A stretch of DNA of 22,643 nt. Origin: CAIQIA01 sp049317465 (GTDB taxonomy: Bacteria; Cyanobacteriota; Cyanobacteriia; PCC-6307; Cyanobiaceae). A model generated the notes under the pieces. The model did not search any database. It saw only the letters and a program-made list of their open reading frames with translations, and was not told the DNA's origin. Numbering within the stretch: position 1 is the stretch's first letter; each line of letters starts with the position of its first letter. Positions 7,462-16,081 of the stretch are shown here, one piece after another. The translations under genes were made by a program, and so were the position numbers. The stretch is taken from positions 1 through 22,643 of the forward strand of contig JBMOIF010000035.1 of assembly GCA_049317465.1 (NCBI GenBank). The letters are read 5' to 3'.

Positions 7462-8802
7462 ATGGTCCGTAACAGCCTTCGGCGTGTCGTCCTGGTGGCT
7501 CTCGCCGGAGCCGGTGCCTTCACCGGGGCCGTCGTGCTGGCCAGCGACCTGGTCATCGGCAGCAGCACCGCCGCCCTCCTCAGCGACAGCCCCAAGGAGG
7601 TGATGGACGAGGCCTGGCAGATCGTCTATCGCGACTACCTCGACACCACCGGCAAATACTCCGAGGACGGCTGGCGCAAGCTGCGCCGTGATGTGCTGGC
7701 CCGGTCCTACGGCAGCACCAAGGATGCCTATGAAGCGATCCGCGGAATGCTCGGCAGCCTGGATGATCCCTACACCCGCTTCCTGGATCCGCGGGAGTTC
7801 AAGGAGATGCAGATCGACACCTCCGGCGAACTCTCCGGTGTCGGCATCCAGCTGAGCCTCGACAAGGACTCCAAGGAACTGGTGGTGGTGTCGCCCATCG
7901 ACGGCTCACCGGCGGCCCGGGCCGATGTGAAGCCCAAGGACGTGATCGTGCAGATCAACGGCAAGAGCACCAAGGGCATGAGCACCGAGGACGCGGTCAA
8001 GCTGATCCGCGGTCCGGTGGGCACGAAGGTGTCGCTGGTGCTGCGACGCGGCAAGACCCAGCTGGTGTCGGTGGACCTCATCCGCGACCGCATCGAGCTG
8101 CATGCGGTCGACAGCCGCATGAACACCACCCCCGACAATCTGCGTGTCGGTTACATCCGCCTCAAGCAGTTCAACGCCAACGCGGCCAAGGACATGGCCC
8201 AGGCCCTCCGCACCCTGGAGCAGCAGGGGGCCCAGGGGTATGTGCTTGACCTGCGCAGCAACCCCGGCGGTCTGCTGGTGGCCAGCATCGACATCGCCCG
8301 CCAGCTGATCGATGACGGCGTCATCGTCTCGACCAAGACCCGCGACGGTGTTCAGGACGTGAAGCGGGCCACGGGACGGGCCCTGACCCGGGCACCGATG
8401 GTGGTGCTGGTGAACGAAGGCTCAGCCAGCGCCAGCGAGATCCTCTCCGGCGCCCTGCAGGACAACAAGCGGGCCGTGCTGGTGGGTCAGAAGACCTTCG
8501 GCAAGGGGCTGGTGCAGTCGGTGCGCGGCCTGTCGGATGGATCCGGCATGACCGTGACCATCGCCAAATACCTCACCCCCAGCGGACGCGACATCCACAA
8601 GCACGGCATCCAGCCGGACGTGGCGGTGAAGATGAGCGAGGAGGAGGCCCGCACCCTCAAGTTCGATCAGCTCGGAACCCGCAGCGACTCGCAGTACCAG
8701 GCGGCGGAAACCACCCTCAGCAAACAGCTGCGGCTGGCCAGCCAGCCGCCGGCCGTCCAGTTCGACCCGAACCAGAAGGCCCGGGCCCTGGTCGAGAACT
8801 GA
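7462..8802 (+). CDS. ctp: Carboxyl-terminal processing protease, family S41
   Basis: This 446-residue protein has an N-terminal hydrophobic segment (about 9-31), which targets it to or across a membrane, a PDZ domain (about 125-205, GVGIQLSLDKD through VSLVLRRGK) and the S41 protease core. The catalytic Ser323 lies in NEGSASASEI and Lys348 in QKTFGKGLVQSV; the 25-residue spacing and Gln352 match plant and algal D1-processing proteases. In cyanobacteria such enzymes act in the lumen or periplasm, and CtpA matures photosystem II D1. Cyanobacteria usually have several paralogues (CtpA, CtpB, CtpC), and I cannot tell which this is. The C-terminal tail (about 400-446) is polar. Confidence 0.93.
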   Translation: MVRNSLRRVVLVALAGAGAFTGAVVLASDLVIGSSTAALLSDSPKEVMDEAWQIVYRDYLDTTGKYSEDGWRKLRRDVLARSYGSTKDAYEAIRGMLGSLDDPYTRFLDPREFKEMQIDTSGELSGVGIQLSLDKDSKELVVVSPIDGSPAARADVKPKDVIVQINGKSTKGMSTEDAVKLIRGPVGTKVSLVLRRGKTQLVSVDLIRDRIELHAVDSRMNTTPDNLRVGYIRLKQFNANAAKDMAQALRTLEQQGAQGYVLDLRSNPGGLLVASIDIARQLIDDGVIVSTKTRDGVQDVKRATGRALTRAPMVVLVNEGSASASEILSGALQDNKRAVLVGQKTFGKGLVQSVRGLSDGSGMTVTIAKYLTPSGRDIHKHGIQPDVAVKMSEEEARTLKFDQLGTRSDSQYQAAETTLSKQLRLASQPPAVQFDPNQKARALVEN

Positions 8803-8806
8803 AGCG

Positions 8807-8998
8807 TCAGGCGATGGGCTGCATCAGCCCACCACCGGGGGTGGAGTCGTCGTCGTCATTGCCGCCCTGGCCGGGCAACAGCAGGATCATGCCGATGGCG
8901 CCCACCGCCAGGACTCCCGCCAGGCCGATGAGGCCGCTGAAGCCGCCGGCGGCACTCTGGACGAGACCGAGGCCTGGGGCCAGATCGACAATCTCCAT
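8807..8998 (-). CDS. Small single-pass membrane protein, function unknown
   Basis: Starting at ATG 8998 this is a 63-residue protein, MEIVDLAPGLGLVQ... It has one long hydrophobic segment (about residues 15-41: alternating Gly, Ala, Leu and Ile ending MILLLPG), then an acidic GGNDDDDS stretch and a short tail. An ATG at 9055 would add 19 residues, but it overlaps the divergent glycosyltransferase start and lies upstream of a good promoter, so the shorter form is preferred. Its stop is 4 bases from the end of the protease gene (convergent). I do not recognise the family. The composition suggests a small membrane protein rather than a chance open frame. Confidence 0.6.
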   Translation of the reverse strand: MEIVDLAPGLGLVQSAAGGFSGLIGLAGVLAVGAIGMILLLPGQGGNDDDDSTPGGGLMQPIA

Positions 8999-9021
8999 CA
9001 GCGGGGTTTTCAGATGGCTGG

Positions 9022-9050
9022 ATTCTAAAGAACTGTTGCGCTGCTGAGAA
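9022..9050 (-). promoter_or_regulatory. Predicted sigma-70 promoter for the small membrane protein
   Basis: On the minus strand TAGAAT (positions 9027-9022) matches the -10 consensus at five of six bases. It lies 17 bases downstream of TTCTCA (9050-9045), a 4/6 match to the -35 box. The stretch is noticeably AT-richer than its surroundings. Transcription would start near 9015, giving a leader of roughly 17 bases before the ATG at 8998, which supports that start over the one at 9055. Confidence 0.42.
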
Positions 9051-9053
9051 CCC

Positions 9054-10283
9054 ATGCAGGTGCTTTTCGTTCATCAGAATTTTCCGGGTCAGTACCCCCA
9101 TCTCGCCCGGGCCCTTCTGGCGCGGGGGGACACGGTGGATGCCATCGGCGGTCCCACGGCCCGGCCCCTGCCCGGCGTGACCCTGCACCGCTACGACCCG
9201 CGGCCGGCGGGCGGCATCCCCGAGTGCCATCCGTGGGTGGCCGACCTGCAGACCAAGAGCCTGCGGGCCGAGGCCGTGGGGACGCTGCTGCAGCAACGGC
9301 TGCGCGATGGCCTGCGGCCCGATGTGGTGGTGGGCCATCCGGGCTGGGGGGAGCTGCTGGCGGTCAAGGATCTGCTGCCCACCGTGCCGGTGCTGCATCA
9401 GGTCGAATTCGTGTATCAGCTCAGCGGTGGCGACACCGATTTCGACCCCGAATTCGCCCAGGCTGACTGGGCCAGCCAGACCCGCCTGCGCCTGCGGCGG
9501 ACGCCGCAGCTGCTGGCCCTGCACGACCTCGACTGGGGCGTCGCCCCCACCCCCTGGCAGGCCAGCACCGTGCCCGCCGAATACCGCCCTCGCGTCAGCG
9601 TCATCCACGAAGGCATCGACACCACCGCCATCGCCCCCCGCCAGGGCAGCTTCATCGCCCTCGAGAAAGCCGGTGTGCGCTTCGAACCGGGGGATCCCCT
9701 GGTGACCTTCGTGGCCCGTTCCCTCGAGCCCTACCGCGGCTTCCACACCTTCCTGCGGGCCCTGCCGCGGCTGCAGGCCCTGCGGCCCGACGCCCACGTG
9801 ATCGTGGTGGGCGACGAGGGGGTGAGCTACGGGCCGCCGCCGGCCGCCGGCGGCACCTGGAAACAGCTGCTGCTGCAGGAGCTCAAGGGCCGACTCGACC
9901 TCTCCCGGCTGCACTTCGTCGGCCGGGTGCCCCACCCCGTGCTGCACGACCTCTTCCGGGTCAGCGCCTGCCACGTCTACCTCACCTATCCCTTCGTGCT
10001 CAGCTGGAGCCTGCTCGAAGCCATGAGCTGCGGCACCACGGTGGTGGGGTCGGCGACGCCACCGGTGCAGGACGTGATCCGCCATGGCGAGAACGGCCTG
10101 CTGGTCGATTTCTTCGACGGCGACGCCCTGGCCACCACCGTCGCCGCCGTGCTGGCCGATCCGTCGGCGCACCGGCCCCTGGGCGCCGCCGCCCGAAAGA
10201 GCGTGATCGAACGCTTCGACCTGCACACGGTCTGCCTGCCCCAGCTGCTGCAGCTGGTGGACCGGGTGGCCGCCGGCGCCTAG
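9054..10283 (+). CDS. GT4-type glycosyltransferase
   Basis: This 409-residue protein is a GT-B fold glycosyltransferase of the group 1 (GT4) type. The N-terminal domain begins MQVLFVHQNFPGQYPHLARAL, typical of this family. The C-terminal domain has IHEGID (184-189), ARSLEPYRGFHTFLRALP (221-238), the donor-binding region SWSLLEAMSCGTTVVGS (317-333, with Glu322) and GENGLLVDFF (345-354). It probably adds a sugar from a nucleotide donor to a surface polysaccharide or glycolipid; donor and acceptor are not evident. It stands alone, divergent from the small membrane protein, with no other polysaccharide genes nearby. Its TAG stop is shared, as CTAG, with the stop of mfd. Confidence 0.87.
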   Translation: MQVLFVHQNFPGQYPHLARALLARGDTVDAIGGPTARPLPGVTLHRYDPRPAGGIPECHPWVADLQTKSLRAEAVGTLLQQRLRDGLRPDVVVGHPGWGELLAVKDLLPTVPVLHQVEFVYQLSGGDTDFDPEFAQADWASQTRLRLRRTPQLLALHDLDWGVAPTPWQASTVPAEYRPRVSVIHEGIDTTAIAPRQGSFIALEKAGVRFEPGDPLVTFVARSLEPYRGFHTFLRALPRLQALRPDAHVIVVGDEGVSYGPPPAAGGTWKQLLLQELKGRLDLSRLHFVGRVPHPVLHDLFRVSACHVYLTYPFVLSWSLLEAMSCGTTVVGSATPPVQDVIRHGENGLLVDFFDGDALATTVAAVLADPSAHRPLGAAARKSVIERFDLHTVCLPQLLQLVDRVAAGA

Positions 10284-13200
10284 ACGCTCAGCACCGGAGC
10301 GGCCGCCGCCACCTGCTGCTCGGCCATCGCCTCGAGCCAGCCCATCAGCTCCTCGAGCTGCTTCTCGGCCGGCAGCACCCCCAGCCCCCGGGCCAGCACC
10401 CGGGCGGTGCTGCCGGCCCCGGCCTGATACACCAGGCGGCCGTGCAGATGCTGGGGCAACCCCTGGCGCAGGCGCCGGAAGGCCGGTTCCTCCATCGGCG
10501 TCTCGAGCACGATGTTGGGCTTGTCCGGGCGGATGCGCGCGAAGCCGCAACGGCGGGCCAGCAGCTTGAGCTCCATGACCCGCAGCAGGCTCACCACCGG
10601 CGCCGGCAGGGGTCCATAGCGCTCGGCCCAGCCGCTGGCCAGCTGCAGCAGTTCGCCGCGGCCGCCGCAGTCGGCCGCGGCCCTGTAGGCCGCCATCTTC
10701 TCGTCGGCCTCGGTGATCCAGTCGGCAGGAATGAACGCCGTCACGCTCAGGTCGATCTGGGTGTCCTCCACCGTGGGAATGTCCTGGCCGCGGATCTCGG
10801 CCAGTTCCTCCTGCAGCATCTCCATGTAGAGGTCAAAGCCGATGGTCTCCATCTGGCCGCTCTGCTCGACCCCCAGCAGATTGCCCACCCCGCGGATCTC
10901 CATGTCGCGCATCGCCAGCTGGTAGCCGCTGCCCAGCTGGGCGAACTCCTGAATCGCCCGCAGCCGCTGCCGCGCCGCCTCGCTCAGCGAGGCATCACCG
11001 GGATAGAACAACCAGGCATGGGCCTGGACACCGCTGCGGCCCACCCGGCCCCGCAGCTGGTAGAGCTGAGCCAGACCGAAGCGGTGGGCATCTTCCACCA
11101 GAATCGTGTTGACCCGCGGAATGTCGAGGCCGCTCTCGATGATCGTGGTGCAGAGCATCAGGTCGGCCTCGCCGGCGTTGAAGGCCACCATCGCGCTCTC
11201 CAGTTCGCCTTCGGCCATCTGGCCGTGGGCCACCAGCAGCCGCAGCTCGGGCAGCATCTGCCTCAGCTGGCCCGCCACCTCGTCAATGCCCTCCACCCGC
11301 GGCACCACGTAGAACACCTGGCCGCCCCGGTCCAGTTCCTGGCGGATGGCGCTGCGCACCGCCTCTTCATCGAGGGAGGCCAGGTGGGTCTTGATCGGCC
11401 GCCGCAGGGGTGGCGGTGTGGTGATCAGGCTCATCTCGCGCACCCCCGACAGGCTCATGTAGAGGGTGCGGGGGATCGGCGTGGCGCTCAGCGTGAGCAC
11501 ATCGACGTCCTTGCGCAGCACCTTGATCTTTTCCTTCTGGTTGACCCCGAAGCGCTGCTCTTCATCCACCACCAGCAGCCCCAGCTGCTGGAAGCGCGTG
11601 CCCTTGCCCAGCAGCTGATGGGTGCCCACCACCACATCGATGGCCCCCTCCAGCAGCCCATCAAGAATCTGCCGGCGCTCGGCGGCGGTGCGGAAGCGGT
11701 TGAGCAGGGCCACCTTGAGCGGATAGGGCGCAAACCGCTCGCTCAGGGTGCGCCAGTGCTGCTGGGCCAGCACCGTCGTGGGGGCCAGCAGGGCGCACTG
11801 GCGTCCGGCGGTCACCGCCTTGAAGATCGCCCGGATGGCCACCTCGGTCTTGCCGAAGCCCACATCCCCGCAGACCAGGCGGTCCATCGGCCGCGGCGCC
11901 TCCATGTCGCGCTTGACATCGGCGATGGCCTTGATCTGGTCGGGGGTGGGGTCGTAGGGGAACGAGTCCTCGAGTTCCCCCTGCCAGGGCCCGTCCGGGG
12001 GGAAGGCGAAGCCCGGCGATTCGTGCCGTTCGGCATAGAGACGCACCAGGTCGAGGGCCACCTTGCGCACGGCCTTGCGGGCCCTCTCCTTGGCCTTGGT
12101 CCAGGCCGTGCCCCCCATCCGGTTCAGCTCGGGCGGGGTGTCGCTGCTGGCGCGGTAACGGCCGAGGCTGCCCAGCTGGTCGGCGGCCACCCGCAGCAGC
12201 CCATCGGCGTACTGCACCACGAGGTAGTCGCGGGCCTCACCGCCGAGGGCCAGCTTCTCGAGCCGCAGAAAACGGCCGATCCCGTGGTTGCGGTGCACGA
12301 CGAAATCGCCGGGTTGCAGGCGGTTGGGATCGACCGTGCGGCTGGCGGCCCGGCGACGGCGGCGCACCCAGCCGCTGGCGGCCAGGCTCTGCTGGCCGAA
12401 GAATTCCCGGTCGGTGATCAGCACCAGCTTCCAGGCCGGAAGGTGCAGACCTTCGAGGTCACTGCTGCCGCGCACCTTCAGGGCCACGGGCGTGTCCTGC
12501 TCCAGCAACCGCTCGATGGCAGGGAAGTCGTGGGGGTTGGGCACGAAGCGGCAGAGGCCGTCGTGCTCCTCCAGCAGGGCCACGGCGCGGGACGGCTGGG
12601 CAGACAGCACCCACACGCGGGCCTTCTCCTGGCGATGGCCGCGGATCAGCGCCGCCAGCTTGCCGAACTGATTCGGCAGGCAGGGCACCGGCCGGCAGGC
12701 CAGGTCGATGCTGTTGGCATGCCGGTCGGTCTCGGCCAGTTCCGCCAGGTCAAAGCCCGCGAAGGCCTCGACCTCGGCCAGGGCCTCGGCGATGGGCCGG
12801 TGCAGGCTCGCGGGCAGCAGCGGGGCCTCGTCGCGCCGGTGCTGGTCCACGTGGTCGAACCACTGCTGGCCGTGGGCCAGGCACTGGCGGCGCTCGTCCA
12901 CCACCACCAGGGTGTCGGGGGGCAGACAGTCGAGCAGGCTCGCCGGCCGGTCCCAGGCCAGCCCCATCAGACGACGCATGCCTTCGGGAGTGCCGCCCTC
13001 CAGCAGCTGCTCGAGGGCGGCGGGACTGAGCAGGCTCTCCAGTCCTGCTGGCGGATCATGGCGCAGGGCCTCGGCCACCAGGGGGGCATAGCTGGTGGGC
13101 GTGAGCCGCACCCGGTCGACCGCATCGAGGGAGCGCTGGCTGGCGGGGTCGAACTCGCGCAGCTTCTCCAGCTCCTCTCCGAAGAACTCGAGCCGCACGG

Positions 13201-13780
13201 GCAGCTCGGCACTGACCGGGAACAGATCGACGATGTCGCCGCGGCGACTCCAGGTGCCCTCCTGCTCGATCGTGCTCACCCGTTCGTAGCCCAGGCGGCT
13301 GAGGGTGTCGGCCAGCTGCTCGAGGTCGACGGTGCTGCCGCGCTCAAGGCAGAGGCACTGGCGGGCCAGGGCCAGGGGGGGTGGCAGATGGGGCTGCAAC
13401 GCCCGTTCGGTGGCCACGATCGCGCCGCGGCCACCGGCCACGCCGTCGAGCAGGTCAGCCAGCACCTGCAGCTGCCCCCAGGTGATCTCGCTGGTGGGAT
13501 CGAAGGCCTCGTAGGGCGACCCTTCGCTGGTGGGGTAAAGCTGCGCCGAAGGCCAACCCATCAGCTCCAGCAGGGCCGTCCAGCGGCCGGCCTCCTCCAG
13601 GGTGGGCACCACCACCAGCAGCGGTGCCCCCTGGCGGCGGGCCAGGGCGGTGGCCAGCAGGGCCCGGCCGCCCCGCGGTGCGCCCTGCAGCCGCAGCCGC
13701 TCCGGCCGGCGGCTGCGTTCAAGCACCTCTCCGGTGAGGGGCACCTGCTCGAGCTGGCGCACCACGGCGGAAAGGGGCAT
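10280..13780 (-). CDS. mfd: Transcription-repair coupling factor Mfd
   Basis: This 1166-residue protein is full length. It removes RNA polymerase stalled at DNA lesions and recruits UvrA. The N-terminal UvrB-like part includes LYPTSEGSPYEAFDP. The polymerase-interacting (CarD-like) domain near residue 490 reads GDFVVHRNHGIGRFL. The RecG-like translocase has Walker A CGDVGFGKTEVAI (near 635), DEEQ in VVDEEQRFGVNQKEKIK (near 735), TLSATPIPRTL, and QLRGRVGRSGVQAHAWLFY. The C-terminal TRCF domain follows. The start MPLSAVVRQL at 13780 was chosen because the 57 residues encoded upstream in frame are low-quality and cover the divergent gene's promoter region. Confidence 0.97.
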   Translation of the reverse strand: MPLSAVVRQLEQVPLTGEVLERSRRPERLRLQGAPRGGRALLATALARRQGAPLLVVVPTLEEAGRWTALLELMGWPSAQLYPTSEGSPYEAFDPTSEITWGQLQVLADLLDGVAGGRGAIVATERALQPHLPPPLALARQCLCLERGSTVDLEQLADTLSRLGYERVSTIEQEGTWSRRGDIVDLFPVSAELPVRLEFFGEELEKLREFDPASQRSLDAVDRVRLTPTSYAPLVAEALRHDPPAGLESLLSPAALEQLLEGGTPEGMRRLMGLAWDRPASLLDCLPPDTLVVVDERRQCLAHGQQWFDHVDQHRRDEAPLLPASLHRPIAEALAEVEAFAGFDLAELAETDRHANSIDLACRPVPCLPNQFGKLAALIRGHRQEKARVWVLSAQPSRAVALLEEHDGLCRFVPNPHDFPAIERLLEQDTPVALKVRGSSDLEGLHLPAWKLVLITDREFFGQQSLAASGWVRRRRRAASRTVDPNRLQPGDFVVHRNHGIGRFLRLEKLALGGEARDYLVVQYADGLLRVAADQLGSLGRYRASSDTPPELNRMGGTAWTKAKERARKAVRKVALDLVRLYAERHESPGFAFPPDGPWQGELEDSFPYDPTPDQIKAIADVKRDMEAPRPMDRLVCGDVGFGKTEVAIRAIFKAVTAGRQCALLAPTTVLAQQHWRTLSERFAPYPLKVALLNRFRTAAERRQILDGLLEGAIDVVVGTHQLLGKGTRFQQLGLLVVDEEQRFGVNQKEKIKVLRKDVDVLTLSATPIPRTLYMSLSGVREMSLITTPPPLRRPIKTHLASLDEEAVRSAIRQELDRGGQVFYVVPRVEGIDEVAGQLRQMLPELRLLVAHGQMAEGELESAMVAFNAGEADLMLCTTIIESGLDIPRVNTILVEDAHRFGLAQLYQLRGRVGRSGVQAHAWLFYPGDASLSEAARQRLRAIQEFAQLGSGYQLAMRDMEIRGVGNLLGVEQSGQMETIGFDLYMEMLQEELAEIRGQDIPTVEDTQIDLSVTAFIPADWITEADEKMAAYRAAADCGGRGELLQLASGWAERYGPLPAPVVSLLRVMELKLLARRCGFARIRPDKPNIVLETPMEEPAFRRLRQGLPQHLHGRLVYQAGAGSTARVLARGLGVLPAEKQLEELMGWLEAMAEQQVAAAAPVLSV

Positions 13781-13868
13781 GGCACAGAACGGCGTCAACC
13801 TCCGATCCTCGCAACCGCAGGGGCACGACTGCGACGACAGAGTGGTCCCATCCGCGCCGATCCGGCCG

Positions 13869-14588
13869 ATGCTGCTGCGCCCCCTGGTCGGGCTGGTTCT
13901 GCTGCTGACCCTCGATGCCGTGGTGGCCTTTCCCCTGCGGGGGGCCCGCAACGAGGAACGCCCCCTGGCTGCCGCCGAGGACGGGGAGCTGTGGCAGCGG
14001 CTCCGCAGCAGCGATGCCCTCTGGCTGCCCAGGGTCGAGGTCAGGGACGACGGGCGCCGGATCTACCGGCTGCGGCGCCTGGCGGGCGATCCGCCCCTCG
14101 ACCTGATGGCCATGCAGGCCCTTGAGCGGGCCACCGATCCGTTCGCGGCCGAACGCAGGCAGGTGCACGAGCTGGTCGACACCCTGCGCCACCACGGCGT
14201 GCTGCTGCGATTGGGGCCCCCCCGCCGCCGCGGCGCCCTGGCGGAATGGGAACCGCGGGCACGGGTGCTGCGGCTGCGCCATGACGCCCTCGACCAGGGC
14301 CACCGGGGCCTGGCCCGGATCCTCAACCACGAGGCCATCCATGTGGCCCAGAGCTGCGCCGCCGGTGGCCTGCGCCGGTCGCCCCAGCTGCTGGGGATCC
14401 CCCGGGCCCTGCCGCCGGAACTGGAGTCGGTGCTGGCGTCCGACACCTATGCCCTCCTGGACGACGGGGGCAGGGAACTGGAACGGGAAGCCTTCGCAGG
14501 CCAGGGCACCCCAGGGCTGGGGGCGCGGCTCATCCGCCGCCACTGCCGACCGGCGGCGCCGGCAGCTCCCCCTCCAGCCGCCGGTTGA
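13869..14588 (+). CDS. Exported protein with an HExxH zinc-metallopeptidase motif, family unknown
   Basis: This 239-residue protein starts with a signal peptide-like stretch (MLLRPLVGLVLLLTLDAVVA, residues 1-20). The centre holds ILNHEAIHVAQSC (151-163): His154, Glu155 and His158 form an HExxH zinc-binding motif. Downstream GRELEREAFA (201-210) supplies glutamates (203, 205, 207) about 45-53 residues later that could give the third zinc ligand, as in gluzincin-like enzymes. That makes a periplasmic or lumenal metallopeptidase plausible but unproven. I do not recognise a named family. The start at 13869 leaves 88 bases to the divergent mfd start, and its last 59 bases overlap the convergent gene. 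Confidence 0.72.
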   Translation: MLLRPLVGLVLLLTLDAVVAFPLRGARNEERPLAAAEDGELWQRLRSSDALWLPRVEVRDDGRRIYRLRRLAGDPPLDLMAMQALERATDPFAAERRQVHELVDTLRHHGVLLRLGPPRRRGALAEWEPRARVLRLRHDALDQGHRGLARILNHEAIHVAQSCAAGGLRRSPQLLGIPRALPPELESVLASDTYALLDDGGRELEREAFAGQGTPGLGARLIRRHCRPAAPAAPPPAAG

Positions 14589-15261
14589 AGCGCTGCAGAT
14601 CGTCGTCGTTGAGCTGCTGGCGGCTGCTGACGCCGAACTCGGCCTCCAGCAGCTTCCGCCCCTCGGCGGCACCCCAGCCCAGCTGCTGCAGCAGCGCTTC
14701 CCCCTGCTCCAGCAGCTGGGGACGTCGCAGGGGCAGGGGGGCGGTGAGGGGGTCGGCCCCCGGCTCCAGGCGCCGCAGGGCCTGGAGCCAGGCCACCAGG
14801 TCAGCGAAATGCACCAGCCGGTCGCGGCTGGGGTGACCGAAGGCCCGTTCCAGGTACAGCCCGCTGCGGTCACGGTCCCAGCCCAGGCGTTCCAGCTCCC
14901 GGTCGGCAGCCTGCAGCTCATCGCTCCAGTCGTCGGGTTCAGCCGGATCGACGGGGCCGGCGGAGTCGGCCGGGGGCGCCGGCGCCGGTGCCTCGGGCAA
15001 CGGAGCCGGCATCCGGGCGGCGGGGGCGGCCGGTGGAGGCGTGGTGGGCGTGGTGGGCGCAGGGGTGCGCTGGGCCAGCCGCTGGCGGGCCCGGTCCTCG
15101 GCCTCCTCGGCGGTATCGGCCTGCCCCAGGGCACTGCTGCAGCGGCCGGCCACGAGGCGGTTGACCCGCACCACCATCCGCCCGGGCTCGGCCAGCAGTA
15201 GCTCCACCTCGGGAAGGGGGCTGCCGGCGGGCGGGGCAGGAATCGGGCGTGGATCGTTCAT
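14530..15261 (-). CDS. Protein with a duplicated C-terminal LGW/FG/SR module, function unknown
   Basis: This 243-residue protein has three parts. Residues 18-64 form a small folded-looking region (PEVELLLAEPGRMVVRVNRL...). Residues 66-110 are a Pro/Ala/Thr-rich linker. The C-terminus holds two related modules, about 123-164 and 191-231, sharing LGW (126-128, 194-196), LE (137-138, 205-206), FG (141-142, 209-210), SR (145-146, 213-214) and L (149, 217), then D-x-L and an aromatic. From memory, similar GW...SR..L modules end other cyanobacterial proteins, but I could not check this. There is no signal peptide or membrane segment, so it is probably cytoplasmic. It diverges from the TerC gene and overlaps the HExxH gene tail to tail. 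Confidence 0.72.
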   Translation of the reverse strand: MNDPRPIPAPPAGSPLPEVELLLAEPGRMVVRVNRLVAGRCSSALGQADTAEEAEDRARQRLAQRTPAPTTPTTPPPAAPAARMPAPLPEAPAPAPPADSAGPVDPAEPDDWSDELQAADRELERLGWDRDRSGLYLERAFGHPSRDRLVHFADLVAWLQALRRLEPGADPLTAPLPLRRPQLLEQGEALLQQLGWGAAEGRKLLEAEFGVSSRQQLNDDDLQRFNRRLEGELPAPPVGSGGG

Positions 15262-15328
15262 CTTTCTATGCTGCCCAACAACCCGGCCCGCCCAGCGCCA
15301 CCCCGCCGGACGCCCCTTGCGCCCCTGC

Positions 15329-16081
15329 GTGGAAGCCTCGTCCCTGCCGTCACTGTCGCCATGGCTGCAGGCCGCCGATCAGTGGCAGGAGGTGCTGGTG
15401 CTGCTGCCGGTGCTGGTGGGGCTCGAACTGGTGCTGTCGGCCGACAACGCCATCGCCCTGGCCGCCATCGCCCGCCGGCTGCCGGAGGCCGAGGAGCAGC
15501 GGCGGGCCCTCAACCTGGGCCTGTTGTTCGCCCTGGTCTTCCGGATCGGCCTGATCGTGGCCGCCCGCTGGGTGCTGGCCTTTCCGCCACTGCTGGCGGC
15601 CGGCGCCCTCTATCTGCTGTGGCTCTGCGGGAGCCATTTTCTCGGGGGCGACGGCGGCGGCCAGGGGGGCGGCGATGAAACCGGGGCCGACCCCGCCCCG
15701 CATCCCCCCCGCGGCCTGGCGGCCACCGCCCTCACCCTGGCCCTGGCTGATCTGGCCTTCTCCCTCGACAGCGTCGCCGCCGCCGTCGCGGTGAGCGACC
15801 GGCTGGCGCTGGTGATCACCGGCGGTGTGGTGGGGGTGCTGGCCCTGCGGCTCAGCTCGGGCTGGGTGCTGCGGCAGCTGGATCGTTACCCGCGTCTCGA
15901 ATCAGCGGGGTATGCCGCCGTGGGACTGGTGGGGGTGCAGCTGCTGCTGCGGCTGGTGCTTCCCAGGCTCGATGTGCCCGAGTGGCTGCTGCTGGCGGCC
16001 GTGGTGCTGCTGGTGGCCTGGAGTCTGCAGGGGGGTCCGCTGCAGCCCGGCCTCGACCCGGCCCAGGAGCCACCGGAATGA
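15329..16081 (+). CDS. TerC-family integral membrane protein
   Basis: This roughly 250-residue protein has about six or seven hydrophobic segments. It carries the two signature motifs of the TerC family: ELVLSADNAIALA (33-45, Asp39) and LAFSLDSVAAA (142-152, Asp147), the conserved acidic sites in the membrane. Family members are linked to manganese or other metal export and, in plants, to thylakoid biogenesis. Between the halves lies a Gly/Asp-rich loop (106-121). No ATG is available in frame near the family start. GTG 15329 is chosen, with an in-frame TTG at 15317 as an alternative. Its stop overlaps the next gene's ATG. Confidence 0.83.
   Translation: MEASSLPSLSPWLQAADQWQEVLVLLPVLVGLELVLSADNAIALAAIARRLPEAEEQRRALNLGLLFALVFRIGLIVAARWVLAFPPLLAAGALYLLWLCGSHFLGGDGGGQGGGDETGADPAPHPPRGLAATALTLALADLAFSLDSVAAAVAVSDRLALVITGGVVGVLALRLSSGWVLRQLDRYPRLESAGYAAVGLVGVQLLLRLVLPRLDVPEWLLLAAVVLLVAWSLQGGPLQPGLDPAQEPPE

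Noticed and set aside
10442..14125. A 1227-codon plus-strand open frame opposite mfd
   Set aside because: Mfd on the minus strand has all helicase motifs. The opposite frame is rich in His, Gln and Gly without any domain, as expected from antisense of a high-GC gene.
15268..15678. ATG at 15268 as the start of the TerC gene
   Set aside because: It is in a different frame from the TerC motifs; its translation is Gly/Ala/Arg-rich without membrane segments.
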